Origin: Microplitis mediator
Lineage: Eukaryota > Arthropoda > Insecta > Hymenoptera > Braconidae
Reading direction: 5' to 3'
Assembly (NCBI RefSeq): GCF_029852145.1
Contig: NC_079975.1
Span: forward strand, 15,807,275 to 15,871,274
Length of the DNA stretch: 64,000 nucleotides
Within the stretch, counting starts at the first letter, position 1. Every line of letters begins with the position of its first letter. Position numbers and translations under genes: made by a program. The notes under the pieces are model-generated. The model had not been told where the DNA came from. It searched no databases and worked only from the letters and a program-made list of their open reading frames with translations. Shown in pieces: positions 55,700 through 64,000 of this stretch.

Positions 55700-56534
55700 G
55701 GGTGGGCCGAAAATCCGGTTTTTTAAAGTTTTCATTATTAATACGAAAAATATTTTTCTTTGTACAAAAAAAAAAATTTTTCGGAAAACAAAAAAAATTT
55801 TAGGTCGATATCTTAGGCTCGCCAAATCCCGCTAAAGTTAGAAGTTGTTTAAAAATTTTTTTCCAACTTATTTTGATCGGAAATTTAATTCTCTACAAAA
55901 AAGGTCTTATAATAAAATTACGTAAAGTTGATAGTTACTGAGATAATTGCAATTTTGCTCAAAAAAATATAATTTTTCAAGATATTATCACTTTTTCAGG
56001 GTAACAAATAAATTTTATCACAAAAATTTCATAGGAAATTCAATTTTGTACAAAACAGACCTAACAAAAATTTATTCAAAGTTGATAGTCACAAAGATAC
56101 TAGCGATTCTTGGTGAAAGCCACCAAATAACGAAAAATGTGAATATCTAAACATAAAACTGCCAGTTTCTGAATAACTATAAATTTCAAGTTTTTACCAG
56201 AAGGTCAATTTGGTAAGAAATTTGATTTTACATGAAATTTATACGATAAAGTTCATATCTTAAAAATTATATTTTTAGAACAAAATTGCAGTTATCTAAG
56301 TAACTATCAACTTTACGAAATTGTATTTTGTTACTTTTTTTGTAGAGAATTAAATTTCCGATCAAAATAAGTTGGAAAAAAAATTTTAAACAACTTCTAA
56401 CTTTAGCGGGATTTGGCGAGCCTAAGACATCGATCTAAATTTTTTTTTTTTTTCGAAAAATTTTTTTTTTGTACAATGAAAAATGTTTTTGGTATTAATA
56501 GTAAATTCAAAAAAAGCGGATTTTCGGCCCACCC
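55700..56534. mobile_element. 835-bp palindrome with TA target duplication
   Basis: The arms start GGGTGGGCCGAAAATCCG and end CGGCCCACCC, with TA on both sides (55698-55699, 56535-56536). Inner blocks pair in order, for example CTCGCCAAATCCCGCTAAAG with its complement and TTGATCGGAAATTTAATTCTC-type sequence, for about 230 bp and then more loosely to the centre. The first seven bases equal those of the palindrome at 36983. Confidence 0.9.
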
Positions 56535-56536
56535 TA

Positions 56537-57063
56537 CTGATTATATCTGAAATAGAAATTGTTATAGAAGATCTAAAGATCCTCTTTACTTTCTAAACAT
56601 GAATAAGTGAAAATAAGTGAATATTCACTAATTCAGAGTGTAAATCGAACCACTAATTCAAAAAAGTTAAAAATTTTAAATACATGACGCTATTCATGGT
56701 GCCGGAAGTCCTAGTCGTCACAGTCTTTCCGTCTCCTTCATTGCATCTTTATTACACGGTGTTTGTTTATCTGTCATCCAGTTTTGAGCTATATTCAAGA
56801 ACATAGCTCCTCCAGAAGTTAGGTTTTTACTGTACCGAACAGAAAAACATACGAATACGAATTTTTTATCGGATTATTTATCATTTTTTAATTTTTTTTT
56901 TTCCCTTCTACGTCTTCTCCTTCTTCTTTTTTTTATTTTTTTTTTTTTCATTTTCTTGCATTGTTATCTAATTCTGAACTATGTTCCGAATTTAAAGTCT
57001 CTATCCCTTGTAGGAAAAAAAATATTGACAACGGGGCCGGTCTTGGCACAATACTGGGCTACC
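56537..57063. other. Spacer with T-rich tract, no gene
   Basis: T/C-rich at 56880-56950. No coding feature. Confidence 0.5.
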
Positions 57064-57340
57064 CCGGCTCGGCCTCCAAAGGTTCATCCGAGATCCAACC
57101 AACGTTCAAGTGACAAGCCTCGGTTCGCCAGTTTTGGGCCAAGAATCAGCCACTACTCAAGTAACAAGCCTTGGTTAGTCAGTCTTGGGGCAAGGTTCAG
57201 GTAATACTGAAGTGGCAAGCCTTGGTTTGCCAATCTTGAGCCAAGATTTAGCCAATACTCAAGTGACGAGCCTCGGTTCGCCAGTCTTGGGCTAAGATTC
57301 AGCCAATACTTGAGGAACAAGCCTTGGTTTACCAGTCTAA
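57064..57340. repeat. 51-bp minisatellite, five units
   Basis: AAGCCTYGGTT recurs at 57115, 57166, 57217, 57268 and 57319, exactly 51 bp apart, with GCCAGTCTTGGGCCAAGATTCAGCC-type sequence (in parts) between. Because 51 is a multiple of three, both strands stay open across it (17-residue repeats such as PRLANRGSSLEYWLNLG on the minus strand), but there is no other sign of a gene. Confidence 0.9.
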
Positions 57341-57369
57341 CTAACAAATGGCACCTAAGAACCTCTGGC

Positions 57370-57455
57370 TTCTGTGAATAGCGTAACAGCCTAGTGAATA
57401 AGACACTTGCCTAGCAGCCATGAAAGACCAGGTTCAAGACCCAGCAAATGCAACA
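57370..57455 (+). repeat. tRNA-derived SINE fragment or tRNA-like sequence
   Basis: AACAGCCTAGTGAATAAG resembles an A box and GGTTCAAGACCC is a near-perfect B box about 45 bases later, with CTTGCCTAGCAGC between as anticodon-arm-like sequence. Acceptor arms do not pair, so it is not a working tRNA. Confidence 0.45.
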
Positions 57456-57540
57456 AACATTAGTTTCAGCGATCCTCCTGATTTTTCTGTGTACAAATTT
57501 ATTTCCATATGTTACCATCACGCACATGTCTACTAGTATT

Positions 57541-58262
<722 letters not shown>

Positions 58263-58353
58263 AACGATATCGGTTTTATACGCTTCTTCCTCTTTCTCTT
58301 CATTTAGCCACCCCGATGCTCCATCTATTTCTTTTTCAAAAAAAGTTCGGACA

Positions 58354-58767
58354 ATGAATCGCTCGAGAGAAAAAATTAATCCACCTATGCCATTGAAATT
58401 GATTGATATTCACACTTACTTAAACGATCCACAATGGCGAAGAATTTTAAAATACAATAAAGGACAAATGCAAACATTATTAGTAAAAGATTCTTCCCAG
58501 TTTGTGTCTGTTGTCTTTGGCGATCGTATTTTCATTGATCAAGTGTTGGAAAATGTGGAGGATGGTGCTGAACTTTTTATGGATGCCACTTTTGATATTA
58601 CTCCATCTAATATTCAAACACGTCAACTTTTGACTATTTCCATTAGCCGTTATAATCATTTACGTCAATCCCTTCATAATCGAACATCATATTGTAGCTC
58701 TAATCTTTCTGAAATCTGTTTAGACTTTTCTGGATCTGAATGGATCAAATTTAGTTTACAAATTTAA
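58354..58767 (+). pseudogene. MULE-like transposase fragment
   Basis: An open frame of 137 codons, MNRSREKINPPMPLKLIDIH. Its part from 58555 reads ELFMDATFDITPSNIQTRQL, like the start of the MULE transposase domain (first catalytic Asp in DATF) found in FLYWCH-type insect proteins. Homology seems to end near residue 105, after ISRYNH; the remainder is unrelated. Truncated; no ends of a Mutator element were seen. Confidence 0.45.
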
Positions 58768-58854
58768 ACAGTAAAGCTTGCTATTATTTTTGTATTTGTT
58801 TGTTTTATGTTTATTCAGTTCTACCCAAATTTAGAGACAACCGCATTCTAAAAT

Positions 58855-60125
58855 AGTACACTTGGCAGCGTTACATGTCTACTTAAAACTTCTATACTCA
58901 AGGGAACTAGTTATAACACTACTCACTTACTTTTTTACTTTACCGTAACTCTACTCAAATATTTTTTACTCTGCTTTAACTCTACTCAGTTATATTTTTA
59001 CTCAGCTTCAACAAGACTCAGCAACAACTTTACCTTTACTTAGCTGTAAGTCTACTCACGTGATTTGGCCTATTGATAAAATAGAAATTCTTTGTGAGTT
59101 TAGCTTTAGCTGAGTGAAGTTGTCACTGAGCCTAGTTGGAGCTGAGGAAAGATATGATTGATTTGAGTCGAGGCTGAGTAGGGGAGAGTGGGGTCAATTG
59201 AACCAAGGGGCAATTGAACCAGTAAGTTTAAAAAATAGAAAAAAATAGAAAAATGAGTCATCCTCTTGGAATTATATTTTGATACACTAAACCTTAGTCT
59301 GATCAAAATTTGGAACCAATACGACAATTTAATTTTAAAAAATTCAAGTTTTTGTGTTTTTAGGCATCTGAACTTTTTTTTCAGCTCTTGACAAATTGTT
59401 TAATAAGTTTTTAATTTTCAAATGTAATCTTGAAATTTTTATTGTAATACCTTCTTTCATATATTAGTCATAAATTTTAGACTTCACATCTAGTAAAATA
59501 GTTTTTGATTATTTTTTTTTAAACTAATTATTTCAATAAAATCATATGGGGTCAATTAAACCAGTACTCTCGGGGATGGTTGAACCACACGAACCACACT
59601 GTGAACATCAGACATGCGCGCGCATCTTGACTGAATGTAAAAAAAAGCTAAACTAACCAAGAAAACAAATAATTATATTGACAGAAGTTGTAAAAGTGTT
59701 TGTTATAATATATAATGTTATATAAAAAAATCAATATTATTAGAAGTATTTTAATTTCAGTTTTAAGCTGTAATGAATAGTAAATTATTCATTAAAGTCA
59801 TTCGTTTGTGATTCTAATACTCTTGCTTCAATTGCCCCCGCAAAGGGGACGATTGAACCATTTGATGCAGTTGTACAATTTCGTATTTATTAAAAATTTT
59901 CTTCATTCGCTAAGTTATGTGCTTATGAGAAATGATAGTCTATATAATAAAGTATAAAATCGTAAAAAAAAAGTTATCATTTTGCTTTTATTCATCTAAA
60001 AAAAAATGTTAAAGTATTTTTGGTTCAATTGACCCCACTCTCCCCTAAAGAAGTCAATGAGTAGAGTTATAACTGCTTCTCTTGATAAGAGATGATGTGA
60101 GTAGACATGTGACACTGTCGTACGA
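58855..60125. mobile_element. Outer MITE rich in CTACTCA words, split by another MITE
   Basis: CAGCGTTACATGTCTACT (58866) pairs with AGTAGACATGTGACACTG (60100-60117), followed on each arm by blocks GTTATAAC and ACTCTACTCA/TGAGTAGAGT. CTACTCA and its complement recur at least ten times inside. The TA-flanked element 59181-60045 lies within its right half. Confidence 0.65.
59181..60045. mobile_element. 865-bp MITE with GGGGAGAGTGGGGTCAATTG ends
   Basis: Perfect 25-bp inverted ends, with TA on both sides (59179-59180, 60046-60047). Four further internal copies of the word GGGGNCAATTRAACCA or variants occur at about 59207, 59548, 59570 and 59844. No coding. TA duplication suggests a Tc1/mariner-type source. 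Confidence 0.92.
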
Positions 60126-60537
60126 TTCTATTCAATTGACATTGGAACAGTAGTATAAGTCAGAGGCGTGTACTCATAATCTATAGGTGAGTGTTTAGTG
60201 CACGCTGAAGATGAATGCAAAAGATATTTTGTTAAATGGATAATAATATACTTCACGTGATACGTGTTATCCTTCATCAAACGCGCACCAAGTAATCCTG
60301 ATGTATCAAACTTGCTAACTGAAATCTCAGTGGTCGTTTAGCAACACGGTACTATTTACTCTTATTATACATTAAAAATATTGCCGAGAAAATATTTAGT
60401 GAGAACTGCGAGGTTTGAATAAATACGGACGATTGAAGGAAAACTTTCAAATATATATATCATTCGAAATGCTTAGCAATAAATCTTTGTCAGCTCTATG
60501 GATAATAGCAGAGTACATGTAAGAAAGCTAGCCAATA
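60126..60537. other. Spacer without a gene
   Basis: No feature recognised. Confidence 0.45.
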
Positions 60538-60735
60538 CCCTGATAGCCAAGTTGGCGGCAACCTGGCGACAATCTACTGCCGCAAAAGTAGGTACTTACA
60601 TAAGTTGACATGCACTTTCCGAGAAACTTGTCGACAACTTTCAGCTCGTGTAACTGTTGACTACAAGTTGTCTACAAGTTGCTCAGAAACTTGGCGACAG
60701 GTTGCGGCAGTAGATTGTCGCTAAGTTTCTGAGCA
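60538..60735. mobile_element. MITE with CTGATAGCCA ends, copy 2, right end lost
   Basis: It starts CCCTGATAGCCAAGTTGGCG and shares the inner blocks listed for 9247-9459, but the terminal GGCTATCAG is replaced at 60736 by the start of the next element. Confidence 0.75.
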
Positions 60736-61182
60736 CCCGTGAAAAATGAATCATACATGGCCATATATGGTTCATACATAGAGCATATATGGTCATACAT
60801 GGAGCATGTATGGCCATACATAGGCATACAAACTTTTTTAATGCAGCCATGCATGGCCATATATGAATCATACAAAGCCATGCATGGCCATGCATGACTA
60901 TATATGTCCGTCTTGAACGCTCATCCCGTGAAAAATGAATCATACATGGCCATGCATGGCCGGCTATAGCTCATATATGCAGCATATATGGTCATACAAA
61001 CTTTTTTAATACAGTCATGCATGGCCATATACGGTCATACAAAACCATGTATGGCCATACATAGCCTTGTATGGTTCATGTATGGCCATGCATGACTTAT
61101 TGAAAAAGTTGGTATGTCCATGTATGGCCATATATGCTCCATGTATGGCCATGCATGACCATGTATGACTCATTTTTCACGG
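60736..61182. mobile_element. MITE(s) made of ATGGCCAT palindromic words
   Basis: CCCGTGAAAAATGAATCATA begins at 60736 and again at 60925; TATGACTCATTTTTCACGG ends at 61182, giving inverted ends of about 35 bp for 60925-61182. The body is almost wholly built of CATGTATGGCCATACATG-type words, with at least ten ATGGCCAT octamers. Confidence 0.8.
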
Positions 61183-62866
61183 ATATAAAAAATTTGAGCT
61201 GACTAATACAATTACTTATAAACAGGATGTTGTAGTGTAAAAAAATAGGAAAGTTTTTTGATATCACTAACAGCATATTGATGATTATTAAGGGTATTGC
61301 ATGCCTTAAGCGCGAGCGTAGGTATGCTCTACTCTCGCCTAAAAATAAATAAACTGGAGTCCGTCAGAGTTTTATTTAAATAAATAATAATATAGTGGTT
61401 AAAATAGATTGGCCTTTATACCCCAATAAAAGAAAGCATCAATGGTCATTTTTCTAAACAATAAACAGCTGGTTCAACCCACAATTTGGATAAAAAATGA
61501 ATTTTTCAGAAAAAATCCTGTAAAATACATGTAACACTCTTCTTGTAATCTCCATAACTTTCGAAAAACAAAACTAATTCTTTTAAATTTTATTTCAATA
61601 TATCCGTAAATTCGTTCTAACAAACTGATTAAAAAACCACAACTCTATTATTATTCGTTTGATTATAAAATAATAAAGTGTGTACTGTCGAAGCTAAAAA
61701 ATTTACATCTCAGGCTGCCACATATAAAAAAAATATATAAACAGAGTTAGTGAAGACCTGCTTCTTCTATCGGAGCGTGCTAGATGGCGTTAGCAAAGAT
61801 TTCCATTCTATCCGCGGGAATTTTTTAATATTTTCTATAATAATTGCAAACCTCAATCGCGAAAGCGTTAGGTGTGCTTTACTGTCACTCTCTCACTCTC
61901 GTCCCTTTCACTGACTTTAAATCCTCTCTACTTTCTTTATAGTACACTAAAGTTGTTAATGATATATACCATTTTAAAGGAAATTTATTAAGGAACATTT
62001 TTCAATGCAATCCTTATTTGATTAATGATGTGATTAATTTAAAAAAAATGATTTAGTCCGAAGCCCTCAGTGCGTCAATTGTGGTGTTCGGACTCGTCTA
62101 AACACGATAACTTTCGAAAAACAAGACTTATCGACTTAGTTTTTTTTTATTATCTGTGTATTTCTGATCACAAGAACCCTTTCAAAAATTACTATTTGAA
62201 TCCTTTTTGTTTTGGTGTAATTAATAAAAAACGTGAAAACTGATTCTTCGTGAAAAATTTAGCTGCTATTTTTACTGTTGTTATTATTTTTTTCATTGTT
62301 TCTCTCTATCAACTACTGGTGGCAGCACTAGCGTATCAATATGTTTAAAAAAAAAGCGACATTTAAGACAAAACAAGGCGGGATATTTAGAAGAAAATGT
62401 TAGTAAAAAAATATTAAACTGAAAATAAGAAATAAAAATAAAAAAATCAAATTGATAATTTGTAAGTTGAATAAAAGTTCATAATAAAAAAAAATATATT
62501 AATATTATATAATAATAAAAGTAATGATTAAAAATAAATTGAGCGATTGAGGTGTGCACTTTTGGATTTTCCGACATTTTTTTTCTATTATAATAAATTA
62601 GTTTAATAGTTCCTTATATGTAAGCAAAAAAAAAGAAAAAAATAGGAGTCTTTATGAAAAAATTAACAAATCGTAACGTAAACATTTAATCTAAATAATT
62701 CGTGTATAACACGACCGCTTAAGGCATGCTCATTTGGATTTTCCAAACTTTTTAGATATAATTATTATTGAAAATTTGAAGTCGATTAACCATCTCAAAT
62801 CCGAGATATTTATAATCGAAGTTCTGACCATTAACGTTGCAAGCAATAAGAAGTATACGTTTTAAG
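61183..62866. other. A+T-rich region, no gene; weak inverted pair
   Basis: GCATGCCTTAAGCG at 61287 is the exact complement of CGCTTAAGGCATGC at 62715; beyond this the arms do not clearly match. GCACTTTTGGATTTTCC (62557) and GCTCATTTGGATTTTCC (62728) are a direct repeat. The rest holds no recognisable feature. Confidence 0.4.
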
Positions 62867-63017
62867 CCCTGATTAAAAAAAGCGATTTAAAATGATTCGA
62901 AATAAAAAATTTTTAAATACTTTCTAATGCTTTTGAATACCTTGAATACTTTTGAATCGCTCTTCTTATGGGCATTTAACATTGCAAATCATTTTAAATC
63001 GCTTTTTTTAATCAGGG
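62867..63017. mobile_element. MITE with CCCTGATTAAAAAAAGCG ends
   Basis: 151 bp; 31-bp perfect inverted ends, with AG on either side as a possible 2-bp duplication. The core contains AATACTTTCTAATGCTTTTG. It shares the terminal CCCTGRTTAAAAAA with 12072-12212 but not the core. Confidence 0.88.
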
Positions 63018-64000
63018 AGTCGCGTTCGTGATTCTAATAAAAGAACTAACAATCAGAAACTTTTGAAAAACTAACAGAAACTTAATGAATTTTTGCTGAA
63101 ATGAAAAGAAAAGTATTAATCATCTCATTGTTAAGATATAGCAACGCAAAGTTCAACAATAAATGAAAAACTATGCATGTCAGTGAATTGGAAAAAAACA
63201 ATCTGACAACGTCGTACGCGAGTATGAATTTATTATTTAAGCTGTAAGTTTAAACAGATACTCAGTCCATTCTACAGCAACTGGTAGAGTAGATGCAACT
63301 CAAATTATAATTTAAGAAAATGTTCAACAGTTTTGTGTATACGTATATAACTCGGCAGCAGTGACCCCAGCGATGAGTAGATTGTTTGATTATCGGTCGT
63401 TGTTGTAGGAGGAGGTCGCTCTCGTTTTGGCGCGAGTCGAATTTGAATTTAAATTTAAAAGATATAAATTTCACCCCGTTACATTATCACACAAATTTTT
63501 AATTTTCTATAATTGAATAAAATAATTTTTCTTTCTAACTTTGGTGTTTTGTTTAATCTACTTTTCGGTAATTTTCAACTATTTATCAAACTTTTTTGTT
63601 GACAATTTCTGGCGACGGGTCCTTAAAGCTTCATAGATGGTAGAAAAGAATATTCTGCTCTTGCTGGAATTCAAACCCACTGTACACCAATAACCATTGT
63701 TTTTTAATGACGCATTGCGGGATTAAAATGTTTTTGTATAGTCTTAACAATAATATGCCATGTTTTTTTAAATAACAATCACAACAGCAGTTACCACGTT
63801 CTCATGAAAGTATACTACAAAAGAGGTTGGCACCATTAATTTAAAACAAAATATAGACTGTGACGTCACATACACGAGATGGCGTTAGTTATTCGTTTAA
63901 ATATCGGCTATTATTTTTTTATTCAGTAGTGTAAAAAGTCATGAACAAAAAACCAAAAATTTTATTTTCAAAAATTATAAGAAATTATAAAGAATATTAA
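63018..64000. other. A+T-rich end of the window, no gene
   Basis: Short frames only. A GAGATGGCGTTAG word at 63879 is shared with 61781-type sequence, perhaps an element end. Nothing further is supported. Confidence 0.45.

Noticed and set aside
63640..63700. Possible tRNA B box on the minus strand (GTGGGTTTGAATTCC)
   Set aside because: No matching A box or paired arms within 80 bases.

Overview
The window is A+T-rich animal DNA, almost certainly from an insect. A parasitoid hymenopteran fits the mix of Polinton, hAT, P-like, Gypsy and hairpin elements, but that assignment is inference. No ordinary host gene, rRNA, tRNA or CRISPR could be supported. Nearly every kilobase is a transposable element, a piece of one, or a tandem repeat, and many are nested inside each other.

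Regions. (1) 1-4.1 kb: an inverted-repeat element, a degenerate ATAAATACGGTAT array and a satellite of exact 93-bp period. (2) 4.7-8.6 kb: a dispersed repeat split by a solo LTR (4942-8113), which is split in turn by a second solo LTR of the same family (5751-7570). Both carry tandem RNA-hairpin arrays just downstream of a TATA box. (3) about 10.2-48.7 kb: the remains of a Polinton/Maverick (virus-like DNA transposon). Recognisable genes are protein-primed DNA polymerase B, a convergent hypothetical, the packaging ATPase (C-terminal part), the adenovirus-type protease, a minor-capsid-like protein, the major capsid protein and several small ORFs. It is decayed by stops, frameshifts, deletions and insertions: a 141-bp MITE, a 1.5-kb inverted-repeat element and an intact 2.8-kb hAT transposon in polB; a 1.5-kb MITE in the minor capsid gene; and an 18.9-kb Gypsy-type LTR retrotransposon (28428-47356) in a small minus-strand gene. 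(4) That retrotransposon holds broken gag, integrase and a third zinc-knuckle ORF on the minus strand. Its leader holds a (TG)n-bearing repeat, a 1.5-kb TA-flanked palindrome and a broken non-LTR retrotransposon (LINE). (5) 48.7-51.3 kb: a P-element-like transposon with a THAP domain. (6) 51.3-64 kb: a second copy of the 4.7-8.6 kb repeat, a possible further solo LTR, another TA-flanked palindrome, a 51-bp minisatellite, a tRNA-like SINE fragment, a second (TG)n-bearing repeat, a MULE-like transposase fragment and several MITEs.

Working together: within the Polinton the genes form a virion module (ATPase, protease, minor and major capsid) plus a protein-primed replicase. The minus-strand small genes share a GTGGGGGATATA promoter motif. 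No Polinton integrase was found.

The most interesting signal is non-coding. At least three distinct LTRs place tandem arrays of small hairpins directly downstream of TATA and start site, and the paired arms differ between units by compensating base changes. That pattern points to selection on RNA structure in retroelement leaders. Insertion order is readable from target-site duplications: removing the hAT, the LTR element, the 1.5-kb MITE or the 141-bp MITE each restores a reading frame.
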